64,000 nucleotides of DNA, taken from assembly GCF_032118995.1 (NCBI RefSeq), contig NC_092648.1:4107001-4171000 (forward strand), in the 5' to 3' direction. How positions within the stretch are numbered: the stretch's first letter is position 1; every line of letters begins with the position of its first letter. The notes under the pieces were generated by a model. It saw nothing but the letters and a program-made list of their open reading frames with translations, was not told the origin of the DNA and made no database searches. This document shows, piece after piece, positions 23,501-35,174 of this stretch. The translations under genes and the position numbers were made by a program. This DNA is from Asterias amurensis. Taxonomy: Eukaryota; Echinodermata; Asteroidea; Forcipulatida; Asteriidae.

Positions 23501-23844
23501 TTTAAAGGCACTGGACACGTTTGGTAATTGTCAAAGACCAGTATTCTCACTTGGTTTATCCCAACATATGCATAAATTAACAAATTTGGGCACAATTGGT
23601 CATCAAAGTTGCAAGAGAATAATAAAAGAAAATTACTTTGTGTGCTTTCAGATGCATAATAGAAGGCTTCAGCTGAAATCTTTTATCTGACTGAGAATTT
23701 ACTTCATTCACAAAAATTACATTACTTCAGTAGGAGACGTTTCTCACATTGTTTTATACTATTAATAGCTCTCTATTGCAAGTTATAAGTAAATTTTTAA
23801 GCTAACAATTATTTTGAGCAATTACCAATAGTGTCCAGTGCCTT
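23501..23844. mobile_element. TTAA MITE, GGCACTGGACAC family
   Basis: It starts TTTAAAGGCACTGGACACGT and ends ACCAATAGTGTCCAGTGCC, and is inserted in the diverged gene-unit copy. Confidence 0.8.
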
Positions 23845-23889
23845 CACAACTTTACACAAAAGTAAGCATACCATTAAAAGAAAACATAT

Positions 23890-24600
23890 TTAAAAGGGGA
23901 GAGGTTACCAGCACTTACACCCTTAGCCAAGATCCTCAGCATCTGGCCATAAAAATACAGAACTGATCCGCCAAAACAAAAGTTAAAAGCACAAGAAGTG
24001 CAACATTAAATCAAAAACCAATTTTGAAAAGGGGAGAGGTTACCAGCACTTGCACCCTTAGCCAAGATCCTCAGCATCTGGCCATGTAACAACATAAAAA
24101 TTATCAGCTTAAAACGAGAATCAAAAGCACAAAGAGTGCATTATTATTTCGAAAACAGATGAGTTTTCAGGCGACACTTGAAGGAAGTGACTGAAGTAGT
24201 TTGGCAAACAATAAGAGGAAGACTGTTCCTTAAGATGGGAGCAGCATTGACCCCCATAGTGCAAAGTAGAGACTCTCCGGGGAGCTTGCAGTAGACACTG
24301 TGATGATGAGCGAAGACAACGAGGAGGTGTATACGAGTTTATAAGTTCAGAGACTCTGTTGGGAGCTTGCAGTAGACACTGTGACGATGAGCAAAGACAA
24401 CGCGGAGGTGTATACGAGTTAAAAAGTTCAGAGTTACATGCATGAGCGAGATCATGTTGAGATTTGTAAGTGAGCAACCATGGCTTGAACACAATGCAGT
24501 CCTTGATTGGCAGCCAGTGGAGACAGCGAAGAATAGGGATGATGTGCTCATTTCTTAGAGACCGTGCGAAAAGTGTTCTAAACAGATTGCAGCTTTCAGT
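23890..24600. repeat. Dispersed repeat with internal duplications
   Basis: A ~60-bp block (GGGGAGAGGTTACCAGCACT) occurs at 23,895 and 24,029. A ~90-bp block with 'GAGCTTGCAGTAGACACTGT' and 'GGAGGTGTATACGAGTT' occurs at 24,275 and 24,360. The right part ('TTGGCAGCCAGTGGAGACAG', then GATGATGTGCTCATTTC) resembles, from memory, a widespread animal retroelement-linked repeat ending in 'GGAAGCCAGTGGAG'. The family is not assigned. Confidence 0.45.
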
Positions 24601-24830
24601 TCATAAAAACACACCTAAAGTACCTTGAAGACAACAAACTAATTAGCTTAGATGTCTTGAGGATAGCGATGTTTTAACACACGTTGCTCTCCTCTATACC
24701 CAGTATCCTGTGGTGATTCCATTCTCCTTCATACCCATCATATCCTAAATGACATCAGTAGTGGTGATTCCATTCTGCACTGTCTTCTTTTCAGGAAACT
24801 ATTCACTTCATCTCCGTCTCTGAAAGGTCA
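24601..24830 (-). pseudogene. Diverged last-exon copy of the duplicated gene
   Basis: On the minus strand, a pyrimidine tract ending TGACCTTTCAG precedes a segment homologous to the last exon at 31,387-31,495 (shared 'TGGAATCACCACTACTGATG'). The segment 'ATGGAATCACCAC' is itself duplicated here (near 24,720 and 24,775). In the expected phase the frame differs from the better copies and closes after 27 codons. It is a decayed copy. Confidence 0.45.
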
Positions 24831-25094
24831 AGTTTGGAGACCAGAAATTAAAAACAGCCACAATTTCAAATGCACAGTTTAAACTACCAACAGCTACAAA
24901 TTTGGTTCGATATAAGGGTTTAAAATGTAGGTATTTTTCCAAAAGAAAGTAACTAAAACAAAACAAACTTCTGAAATGACTGTCAAACAAGTATTTACTG
25001 ACATTAAACTTATGTTTAAGACAGAGCAACAGTAGAAATTAAGCACTAACATTACATATAGCTTTATTTGGGACTAGGTTAAAACATTTAATCG

Positions 25095-28000
25095 ACAGCA
25101 ACATTGGCAAGCAGTGGCATGCCACCAAAGGTATGTTGCTCAAGAAAGTAAAGTAAAGCAACATTGGCAACCAGTGGCATACCACCAAAGGTCTGTTTCT
25201 CAAAAAAGTAAAGTTAAACAACATTGGCAACCAGTGGCATTCAACCAAAGGCCTGCTGCTCAAGTAAGTAAAGTAAAGCAACATTGGCAGCCAGTGGCTT
25301 AGAACCAAAGGTCTGTTGCTCAAGAAAGTAAAGTAAAGCAACATTGGCAACCAGTGGCATTTAACCAAAGGTCTGTCGCTCAAGAAAGTAAAGTAAATCA
25401 ACATTGGCAACCAGTGGCATTTAACCAAAGGTCTGTCGCTCAAGAAAGTAAAGTGAAGCAACATTGGCAACCAGTGGCCTACCACCAAAGGTCTGTTGCT
25501 CAAGAAAGTAAAATAAAGCAACATTGGCAACCAGTGGCATACAACCAAAGGTATGTTGCTCAAGAAAGTAAAGTAAAGCAACATTGGCAACCAGTGGCAT
25601 ACCACAGGGCTGTTGCTCAAAAAAGTAAAGTAAAGCAACATTGGCAACCAGTGGCATTTAACCAAAGGTCTGTTGCTCAAGAAAGTAAAGAAAAGCTACA
25701 TTGGCAACCAGTGGCATTTAACCAAAGGTCTGTCGCTCAAGAAAGTAAAGTGAAGCAACATTGGCAACCAGTGGCCTACCACCAAAGGTCTGTTGCTCAA
25801 GAAAGTAAAGTAAAGCAACATTGGCAACCAGTGGCATACAACCAAAGGTATGTTGCTCAAGAAAGTAAAGTAAAGCAACATTGGCAACCAGTGGCATTTA
25901 ACCAAAGGTCTGTTGCTCAAGAAAGTAAAGCAACATTGGCAACCAGTGGCATTTAACCAAAGGTCTGTCGCTCAAGAAAGTAAAGTGAAGCAACATTGGC
26001 AACCAGTGGCCTACCACCAAAGGTCTGTTGCTCAAGAAAGTAAAGTAAAGCAACATTGGCAACCAGTGGCATACAACCAAAGGTCTGCTGCTCAAGAAAG
26101 TAAAGTACAGCAACATTGGCAACCAGTGGCATACCACCAAAGGCCTGCTGCTCAAGTAAGTAAAGTAAAGCAACATTTGCAACCAGTGGCATTTAACCAA
26201 AGGTCTGCTGCTCAAGAAAGTAAAGTACAGCAACATTGGCAACCAGTGGCATACCACCAAAGGTCTGTTGCTCAAGAAAGTAAAGTTAAGCAACATTGGC
26301 AACCAGTGGCATACCACCAAAGGTCTGTCACTCAAGAAAGTAAAGTTAAACAACATTGGCAACCAGTGGCATTTAACCAAAGGTATGTTGCTCAAGTAAA
26401 AAGTAAAGCAACATTGGCAACCAGTGGCATTTAACCAAAGGTCTGTCGCTCAAGAAAGTAAAGTAAAGCAACATTTGCAACCAGTGGCATTTAACCAAAG
26501 GTCTGCTGCTCAAGAAAGTAAAGTACAGCAACATTGGCAACCAGTGGCATACCACCAAAGGCCTGCTGCTCAAGTAAGTAAAGTAAAGCAACATTTGCAA
26601 CCAGTGGCATTTAACCAAAGGTCTGCTGCTCAAGAAAGTAAAGTACAGCAACATTGGCAACCAGTGGCATACCACCAAAGGTCTGTTGCTCAAGAAAGTA
26701 AAGTTAAGCAACATTGGCAACCAGTGGCATACCACCAAAGGTCTGTCACTCAAGAAAGTAAAGTTAAACAACATTGGCAACCAGTGGCATTTAACCAAAG
26801 GTCTGTTGCTCAAGTAAAAAGTAAAGCAACATTGGCAACCAGTGGCATTTAACCAAAGGTCTGTCGCTCAAGTAAGTAAAGTAAAGCAACATTTGCAACC
26901 AGTGACATTTAACCAAAGGTCTGTCGCTCAATAAAGTAAAGTTAAGCAACATTGGCAACCAGTGGCTTAGAACCAAAGGTCTGCTGCTCAAGTAAGTAAA
27001 GTTAAGCAACATTAGCAACCAGTGGTATTTAACCAAAGGTCTGTTGCTCAAGAAAGTAAAGTTAAGCAACATTGGCAACCAGTGGCATACAACCAAAGGA
27101 ATGTTGCTCAAGAAAGTAAAGTAAAGCAACATTGGCAACCAGTGGCATTTAACCAAAGGTCTGTCGCTCAAGAAAGTAAAGTTAAGCAACATTGGCAACC
27201 AGTGGCTTAGAACCAAAGGTCTGCTGCTCAAGTAAGTAAAGTTAAGCAACATTAGCAACCAGTGGCATACAACCAAAGGAATGTTGCTCAAGAAAGTAAA
27301 GTAAAGCAACATTGGCAACCAGTGGCATTTAACCAAAGGTCTGTCGCTCAAGAAAGTAAAGTTAAGCAACATTGGCAACCAGTGGCTTAGAACCAAAGGT
27401 CTGCTGCTCAAGAAAGCAAAGTAAAGCAACATTGGCAACCAGTGGCATACAACCAAAGGAATGTTGCTCAAGAAAGTAAAGTAAAGCAACATTGGCAACC
27501 AGTGGCATTTAACCAAAGGTCTGTCGCTCAAGAAAGTAAAGTTAAGCAACATTGGCAACCAGTGGCATTTAACCAAAGGTCTGTCGCTCAATAAAGTAAA
27601 GTTAAGCAACATTGGCAACCAGTGGCTTAGAACCAAAGGTCTGCTGCTCAAGTAAATAAAGTTAAGCAACATTAGCAACCAGTGGTATTTAACCAAAGGT
27701 CTGTTGCTCAAGAAAGTAAAGTTAAGCAATATTGGCAACCAGTGGCATACAACCAAAGGTCCGTTGCTCAAGTAAATAAAGTAAAGCAACATTGGCAACC
27801 AGTGGCATTTAACCAAAGGTCTGTCGCTCAAGAAAGTAAAGTAAAGCAACATTGGCAACCAGTGGCATTTAACCAAAGGTCTGTCGCTCAAGAAAGTAAA
27901 GTGAAGCAACATTGGCAACCAGTGGCCTACCACCAAAGGTCTGTTGCTCGAGTAAGTAAAGTAAGACAACATTGGCAACCAGTGGCATACAACCAAAGGC

Positions 28001-31000
28001 CTGTTGCTCAAGAAAGTTAAATCAAGCAACATTGGCAACCAGTGGCATACAACCAAAGGTTTGTCACTCAAGTAAGTTAAGTTAAGCAACATTGGCAACC
28101 AGTGGCATACCACCAAAGGTCTGTCACTCAAGAAAGTTAAGTTAAGCAACATTGGCAACCAGTGGCATACCACCAAAGGTCTGTTGCTCAAGAAAGTAAA
28201 GTTAAGCAACATTGTCAACCAGTGGCATTTAACCAAAGGTCTGTTGCTCAAGTAAAAAGTAAAGCAACATTGGCAACCAGTGGCATTTAACCAAAGCTCT
28301 GTTGCTCAAGAAAGTAAAGTGAAGCAACATTGGCAACCAGAGGCCTACCACCAAAGGTCTGTTGCTCAAGAAAGTAAAGTTAAGCAACATTGGCAACCAG
28401 TGGCATACCACGAAAGGTCTGTCGCTCAAGTAAGTAAAGTAAAGCAACATTGGCAACCAGTGGCATTTAACCAAAGGTCTGTTGCTCAAGAAAGTAAAGT
28501 AGAGCAACATTGGCAACCAGTGGCATTTAACCAAAGGTCTGTCACTCAAGAAAGTAAAGTAAAGCAACATTGGCAACCAGTGGCATTTAACCAAAGGTAT
28601 GTCACTCAAGAAAGTAAAGTAAAGCAACATTGGCAACCAGTGTAATACAACCAAAGGTCTGTTGCTCAAGAAAGTAAAGTACAGCAACATTGGCAACCAG
28701 TGTAATACAACCAAAGGTCTGTTGCTCAAGAAAGTAAAGTAAAGCAACATTGGCAACCAGTGGCATACAACCACAGGTCTGTTGCTCAAGAAAGTAAAGT
28801 ACAGCAACATTGGCAACCAGTGGCATACCACCAAAGGTCTGTTGCTCAAGAAAGTAAAGTGAAGCAACATTGGCAACCAGTGGCATACAACCAAAGGTCT
28901 GTCACTCAAGAAAGTTAAGTTAAGCAACATTGGCAACCAGTGGCATACCACCAAAGGTCTGTTGCTCAAGAAAGTAAAGTAAAGCAACATTGGCAACCAG
29001 TGGCATACAACCAAAGGCCTGCTGCTAAAGTAAGTAAAGTAAAGCAACACTGGCAACCAGTGGCTTAGAACCAAAGGTCTGTTGCTCAAGAAAGTAAAGT
29101 AAAACAACATTGGCAACCAGTGGCATTTAACCAAAGGTCTGTCGCTCAAGAAAGTAAAGTAAAGCAACATTGGCAACCAGTGGCATTTAACCAAAGGTCT
29201 GTCGCTCAAGAAAGTAAAGTGAAGCAACATTGGCAACCAGTGGCATACAACCAAAGGGATGTTGCTCAAGAAAGTAAAGTAAAGCAACATTGGCAACCAG
29301 TGGCATTTAACCAAAGGTCTGTCGCTCAAGAAAGTAAAGTTAAGCAACATTGGCAACCAGTGGCATTTAACCAAAGGTCTGTCGCTCAATAAAGTAAAGT
29401 TAAGCAACATTGGCAACCAGTGGCTTAGAACCAAAGGTCTGCTGCTCAAGTAAGTAAAGTTAAGCAACATTAGCAACCAGTGGTATTTAACCAAAGGTCT
29501 GTTGCTCAAGAAAGTAAAGTTAAGCAATATTGGCAACCAGTGGCATACAACCAAAGGTCCGTTGCTCAAGTAAATAAAGTAAAGCAACATTGGCAACCAG
29601 TGGCATTTAACCAAAGGTCTGTCGCTCAAGAAAGTAAAGTAAAGCAACATTGGCAACCAGTGGCATTTAACCAAAGGTCTGTCGCTCAAGAAAGTAAAGT
29701 GAAGCAACATTGGCAACCAGTGGCCTACCACCAAAGGTCTGTTGCTCGAGTAAGTAAAGTAAGACAACATTGGCAACCAGTGGCATACAACCAAAGGCCT
29801 GTTGCTCAAGAAAGTTAAATCAAGCAACATTGGCAACCAGTGGCATACAACCAAAGGTTTGTCACTCAAGTAAGTTAAGTTAAGCAACATTGGCAACCAG
29901 TGGCATACCACCAAAGGTCTGTCACTCAAGAAAGTTAAGTTAAGCAACATTGGCAACCAGTGGCATACCACCAAAGGTCTGTTGCTCAAGAAAGTAAAGT
30001 TAAGCAACATTGTCAACCAGTGGCATTTAACCAAAGGTCTGTTGCTCAAGTAAAAAGTAAAGCAACATTGGCAACCAGTGGCATTTAACCAAAGCTCTGT
30101 TGCTCAAGAAAGTAAAGTGAAGCAACATTGGCAACCAGAGGCCTACCACCAAAGGTCTGTTGCTCAAGAAAGTAAAGTTAAGCAACATTGGCAACCAGTG
30201 GCATACCACGAAAGGTCTGTCGCTCAAGTAAGTAAAGTAAAGCAACATTGGCAACCAGTGGCATTTAACCAAAGGTCTGTTGCTCAAGAAAGTAAAGTAG
30301 AGCAACATTGGCAACCAGTGGCATTTAACCAAAGGTCTGTCACTCAAGAAAGTAAAGTAAAGCAACATTGGCAACCAGTGGCATTTAACCAAAGGTATGT
30401 CACTCAAGAAAGTAAAGTAAAGCAACATTGGCAACCAGTGTAATACAACCAAAGGTCTGTTGCTCAAGAAAGTAAAGTACAGCAACATTGGCAACCAGTG
30501 TAATACAACCAAAGGTCTGTTGCTCAAGAAAGTAAAGTAAAGCAACATTGGCAACCAGTGGCATACAACCACAGGTCTGTTGCTCAAGAAAGTAAAGTAC
30601 AGCAACATTGGCAACCAGTGGCATACCACCAAAGGTCTGTTGCTCAAGAAAGTAAAGTGAAGCAACATTGGCAACCAGTGGCATACAACCAAAGGTCTGT
30701 CACTCAAGAAAGTTAAGTTAAGCAACATTGGCAACCAGTGGCATACCACCAAAGGTCTGTTGCTCAAGAAAGTAAAGTAAAGCAACATTGGCAACCAGTG
30801 GCATACAACCAAAGGCCTGCTGCTAAAGTAAGTAAAGTAAAGCAACACTGGCAACCAGTGGCTTAGAACCAAAGGTCTGTTGCTCAAGAAAGTAAAGTAA
30901 AACAACATTGGCAACCAGTGGCATTTAACCAAAGGTCTGTCGCTCAAGAAAGTAAAGTAAAGCAACATTGGCAACCAGTGGCATTTAACCAAAGGTCTGT

Positions 31001-31154
31001 CGCTCAAGAAAGTAAAGTGAAGCAACATTGGCAACCAGTGGCATACCACGAAAGGTCTGTCGCTCAAGTAAGTAAAGTAAAGCAACATTGGCAACCAGTG
31101 GCATTTAACCAAAGGTCTGTTGCTCAAGAAAGTAAAGTAAAGCAACATTGGCAA
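25095..31154. repeat. 60-bp satellite array, ~100 units
   Basis: The unit is 60 bp: GCAACATTGGCAACCAGTGG is followed by a variable 'cataccac', 'catacaac' or 'catttaac' segment, CAAAGGTCTGTTGCTCAAG, and (A/T)AAGTAAAGTAAA. A few units are 58 or 62 bp. Because 60 is divisible by 3, frames stay open for hundreds of codons on both strands: up to 606 on the minus strand, 200 on the plus strand, each with a 20-residue period. These give no domain, no plausible start context and no splice structure. The plus frames are cut repeatedly by unit variants such as GGCTTAG. I call this satellite, not gene. Confidence 0.95.
27450..31048. repeat. 1,798-bp tandem segmental duplication within the satellite
   Basis: Rare unit variants recur in the same order with a constant offset of 1,798 bp (30 units less 2 bp). 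Examples are a GGTATTTAAC unit, a CAATATTGGC unit, an AGCTCTGTTG unit, two TGTAATAC units and an ACCACAGG unit. The first copy spans about 27,450-29,250 and the second about 29,250-31,048. Only a handful of differences are visible, so this is a recent higher-order duplication. A smaller offset of 418 bp links 25,98x-26,40x to 26,40x-26,82x. Confidence 0.85.
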
Positions 31155-31165
31155 CAGTCAATAGA

Positions 31166-31530
31166 CAACAGCAACCAGTGGCATTGCACCAGAGGCCTGT
31201 TGCTCATTTAACAACAGACGACTGACATCGGTGTACTTATTCACAAGATGTTAACTGTATACAGAGTGCTATAAAAAATATAACAGCATTAAACTAAAAA
31301 CTCTACAATATCTTACTTTTGAAGGCAACAAACTGCTTGGTTGTTCAGGCATGATAACTTGAAGAAAAGCTAAGATGTCTTGATGATCACAATGTTTTCA
31401 TATGTTGCTCTCTATTTCCTGTAGCCTTTAAGTTATCAGTAGTGGTGACTCCATCTGCATTTGATTTCAGTGAGCCACTAGCTTCACCTCTGGCTCTGAA
31501 ATATAACGTTACAGGATAAGAACAAATTAT
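31166..31530 (-). pseudogene. Orphan last exon, long-frame type
   Basis: On the minus strand, 'TATATTTCAG' (31496) precedes a last exon. In phase 2, as supplied by the upstream exon type at 32,995-33,071, it encodes 36 codons after the split Arg, starting A-R-G-E-A-S-G-S-L-K and ending at TGA (31387-31389). A near-identical open copy is at 40,221-40,329. No matching upstream exon lies directly beside it; 84-bp satellite units intervene. Reading-frame conservation between the two copies suggests descent from a coding exon. The downstream part (31,166-31,370) is 3' UTR-like and abuts the 60-bp array. Confidence 0.45.
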
Positions 31531-31534
31531 ACAT

Positions 31535-31690
31535 GGTCAGTAGAGGGGGCTGTCACAGGCTAGTCAGGTTGCCCATATAAAAGCATCACTCCCTGACACC
31601 ATGTACCATGTGACCAAAACCCAGTAGGGTTGGCAGCAGTCACAGGCCAGTCAGGTTGTATAAAAGCATCACTCCCTAACGCACCATAAA
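31535..31690. repeat. 84-bp satellite, about two units
   Basis: Short stretch of the 84-bp repeat (CAGTCAGGTTG and ATAAAAGCATCACTCCCT cores), with one unit shortened. Confidence 0.8.
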
Positions 31691-31694
31691 GGCT

Positions 31695-33458
31695 CGTTGC
31701 TAAAGAATCAACAGTGAATAGACAGCAGCAACCAGTGGCATAGCACCAGAGGCCTGCTGCTCATTAAACAGTGGACCGACAATGGTGTACTTATTTACAA
31801 GATGTTAACTGTATACAAAGTGCTGTAAAAAATAAAACAACATTAAACTAAAAACTCCACAAATATCTTACTTTTGAAGAAAACCAAACTGCTTATTTGT
31901 TCAATCATGATTGGTTGATGAACAGTTAAGACGTCTTGTATATATGTTGCTTTCTTTGTCCTGTAGCCTTTAAGTTATCAGTAGTGGTGATTCCATCTGC
32001 ATTTGAATTCCGGGAACCACTAGCTGCCTCTTGCTCTAAAATGTCAAGTTAACGGATAAGAAAAAGCCATTTAAGTTATATGTACAAAATTCATTGCAGG
32101 GGTTTCCAAAAATGAATGAGGAACCTACCACCCCAAGAACAGGACTGCAGTACTTAATGTTAACAGCATACAATGATGAAACATTTAAGTCTTCATGGTT
32201 TTGTTACTTGATCTTTTAACAAAATCTTGGTTATTTTAAATGAATTGCTTTTTCCTGAATGGGAGTTTCCCTTTTTTGAATAACCATCAACAGTATTTTT
32301 CAAAACTACATAAATGTTTGTCTCGTTTAAAGCCATTATACACTTTCGGTACAGAAAAAAAAAAAAAAATCACAGATTTACAAATAATTTACAGGGTTTA
32401 CAGAAGGTAATGGTGAAAGACTTCTCTTGAAATATTATTCCATGAAATGTTTTACTTTTTGAGAAAAAATTTAAACAATATCAATTCTCGTTAGCGAGAA
32501 TTACGGATTTATTTTAAACACATGTCATGACACGGCGAAACGCGTGAAAACAAGAGTAGGTTTTCCCGTTATTTTCTCCCAACTCCGATGACCAAATGAG
32601 CCTAAATTTTCACAGGTTTGTTATTTTATATACAAGTTGTGATACACGAAGTGTGGGACTTGGACAATACTGTTTACCGAAAGTGTATAATGGCTTTAAT
32701 CCTTTGTTTATTTAAAAAAGGTTAATAAAAAAAATTCAAAAAACCAGTGGACAATCTTCAAATTGGCGCAATGTAAATTTTATTATCAGTTGAGCTCTCT
32801 CTCAAAATGAATCTTATGTAGCAAGCGCTACCCAAATGTAATTTTGTTCTTAAGGCATGAAGAATTTTCGCAATGCCAACAGAAAATAAACAACCCAGCC
32901 ATTAACAACTAACATGAATACCAAACAAACAAACATCTTGTGAATAAACTGAAATCCTATACACATCAATATTTTACATTTTGGAAAAACTCACCTTTTA
33001 ATGGAAAGTGGAACTCCTTCGTACGTTGGTCTCAGACATCCACTTGTTGACTTGTAGACGTTGTAGCAAGACTGCAACTCAAATAAATGCGATATAAATA
33101 ATTAATGACCTGAGATCAACTACATTTGCACAATCTAATCCCCTAAAGGCAGACTATTATAGTTAACAGATTTCATAGAACAGGGCACTCTGCTGCCAGG
33201 TTGTCAGCGTAAAACCATGCGACACATGAACGGTAGGGTGCGGAGGCGTGACGAGTCAGGTTGCCACTATTGAGCAACACTCGTTAAAACGATGGGACAC
33301 TACACTTCGCCCATATAAAAGCAACACTCCTTGACCCCATGCACCATATGTGACCCATGGCCAGTAGAGTGGGTAGTCGCAGGCCAGTCAGGTTGCCCAT
33401 ATAAAAGCATCACTCCCTGACACCATGTGACCCATGGCCAGTAGAGTGGACAGTCACA
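31695..33458 (-). pseudogene. Duplicated gene fragment, copy 1 (two exons)
   Basis: The exon at 33,071-32,995 (77 bp, minus strand) has acceptor GAGTTGCAG and donor AAAAG/GTGAGT. It is open in phase 0 for 25 codons plus 2 bases, beginning S-C-Y-N-V-Y-K-S-T-S-G-C. The next exon starts at 32,035 (acceptor ACATTTTAG). In phase 2 it stops after five codons (32,020-32,022) because it lacks two bases present in the orphan copies at 31,387 and 40,221. The downstream protein-like frame is otherwise kept. It is therefore probably a decayed or shortened 3' end. A 365-bp MITE sits in the intron. No family is recognised. Confidence 0.5.
32331..32695. mobile_element. 365-bp TTAA MITE with three empty sites
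   Basis: The ends AGCCATTATACACTTTCGGT and the complement at 32,676-32,695 form the inverted repeat. TTAA lies at 32,327-32,330 and 32,696-32,699. The paralogous sites at 35,813-35,816 (copy 2), near 41,588 (copy 3) and in copy 4 have a single TTAA and no element. Insertion boundaries and target duplication are therefore proved inside the window. The interior resembles the MITE at 4098. Confidence 0.95.
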
Positions 33459-34191
33459 TAGACTTGACTCAAGTCCCAATCCCGTGCCATCCCCAGGAAA
33501 CTACTGTTTTGTGATGCTCTGCATTCCAAAACCTGTTCCGCTTGCGGGACAGGGACTTGACGATGTCGCAGTCGCCTGGTATGTTAATGTATTCACTTAT
33601 GAATATGTTACATTGTTACGTGTACGTTTTGACCAATAAAACGCACCCAAAATGAAGACTAGTTCATTTGTCATTTGTGGGTTAAGTACTTAGTTGATGA
33701 TTGAAATAATTTTTTTTAATAACCAATTAATTATAAAAAAGAAAGCACTAAATGTTCATTTGAATTTAAGTAACATGTTGTAACATACATTGGGGTCGTT
33801 TTTTTTCTTAAAATTTGAATTTTGGGAAGTGCAATAAAATGACTTATGACACCGACACCCCCTTGCCTGCTAATGAGTTTACCCGCCCCACGCGCGTGCC
33901 GCGTATAGACGCGTGCCTTACAACGTCTTCTACTGTGATGTCACAGAGTATAATGAATATTTTACCGGCGGGCAGTGCTTCCACGCTCCCATTGGTTTTG
34001 TACATCTCCCCATTTGGGGAGATTTTCCTATAACAACGTGCAGAGTAAGAAACGACATCGTCAAGTCCCATTCTCGGGACCACATTTTGACGGCGAGCGC
34101 GACTGTACTGTGTATGCTACGTGTTGTTATAGTAAGTTTGGGTATATGCTTAGGGACCTCTCACACGAGAATGGGACTTGAATCAAGTCTA
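33459..34191. mobile_element. 733-bp inverted-repeat element, 9-bp target duplication
   Basis: The left end TAGACTTGACTCAAGTCCCA pairs with the right end TGGGACTTGAATCAAGTCTA. The direct repeat ACAGTCACA flanks it (33,450-33,458 and 34,192-34,200). Copies 3 and 4 keep the empty target once (42,425-42,433; 44,099-44,107). The 9-bp duplication recalls Mutator-type elements, but no transposase is present, so it is a non-autonomous element. A GC-rich interior segment (33,860-33,920) contains ACGCGCGTGCC. Open frames of 60-108 codons inside overlap one another on both strands and show no domain. Confidence 0.9.
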
Positions 34192-34194
34192 ACA

Positions 34195-35165
34195 GTCACA
34201 GGCCAGTCAGGTTGCCCATATAAAAGCATCACTCCCTGACACCATGCACCATGTGACCCATGGCCAGTAGGGTGGGCAGTCACTGGCCAGTCAGGTTTCC
34301 CATATAAAAGCATCACTCCCTGACACCATGTGACCCACGGCCAGTAGGGTGGGCAGTTACAGGCCAGTCAGGTTGCCCATATAAAAGCATCACTCCCTGA
34401 CACCATGCACCATGTGACCCATGGCCAGTAGGCGTGGGCAGTCACAGGCCAGTCAGGTTGCCACTATAAAAGCATCACTCCCTGACACCATGCACCATGT
34501 GACCCATGGCCAGTAGGGTGGGCAGTCACAGGCCAGTCAGGTTGCCCATATAAAAGCATCACTCCCTGACACCATGCACCATGTGACCCATGGCCAGTAG
34601 GGGTGGGCAGTCACAGGCCAGTCAGGTTGCCCATATAAAAGCATCACTCCCTGAGACCATGCACCATGTGACCCATGGCCAGTAGGGTGGGCAGTCACAG
34701 GCCAGTCAGGTTGCCCATATAAAAGCATCACTCCCTGACACCATGCACCATGTGACTCATGGCCAGTAGGGTGGGCAGTCACAGGCCAGTCAGGTTATTC
34801 ATATAAAAGCATCACTCCCTGACACCATACACCATGTGACCCATGGCCAGTAGGGTGGGCAGTCACAGGCCAGTCAGGTTGCTCATATAAAAGCATCACT
34901 CCATGACACTATGCACCATGTGACCAAAACCCAGTAGGGTTGGCAGCAGTCACAGGCCAGTCAGGTTGCCCATGTAAAAGCATCACTCCCTGACACCATG
35001 CACCATGTGACCTATGGCCAGTAGGGTGGGCAGTCACAGGCCAGTCAGGTTGCTCATATAAAAGCATCACTCCCTGACACCATGCACCATGTGACCCATG
35101 GCCAGTTGGGTGGGCAGTCACAGGCCAGTCAGGTTGCCCATATAAAAGCATCACTCCCTAACACT
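34195..35165. repeat. 84-bp satellite array, ~11 units
   Basis: The unit is GGCCAGTCAGGTTGCCCATA followed by TAAAAGCATCACTCCCTGAC, ACCATGCACCATGTGACCCA and TGGCCAGTAGGGTGGGCAGT, plus CACA. Variants lack 12 bp (ATGCACCATGTG) or add one base. Every unit carries CATATAAAAG, a TATA-box match. Frames are open on the minus strand with a 28-residue period; not called. Confidence 0.95.
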
Positions 35166-35174
35166 ACACACCAT

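Noticed and set aside
26791-31154. Very long minus-strand open frames (375, 486 and 606 codons) in the 60-bp array
   Set aside because: Period 60 is divisible by 3, frames are open on both strands, and there is no start context, domain or splice structure. Treated as satellite; only the strand asymmetry is kept as a finding.
33913-34239. 108-codon frame inside the 733-bp element (and its copy at 37,104)
   Set aside because: It overlaps other open frames on both strands, crosses the element's end into the satellite, and has no domain. The element is non-autonomous.
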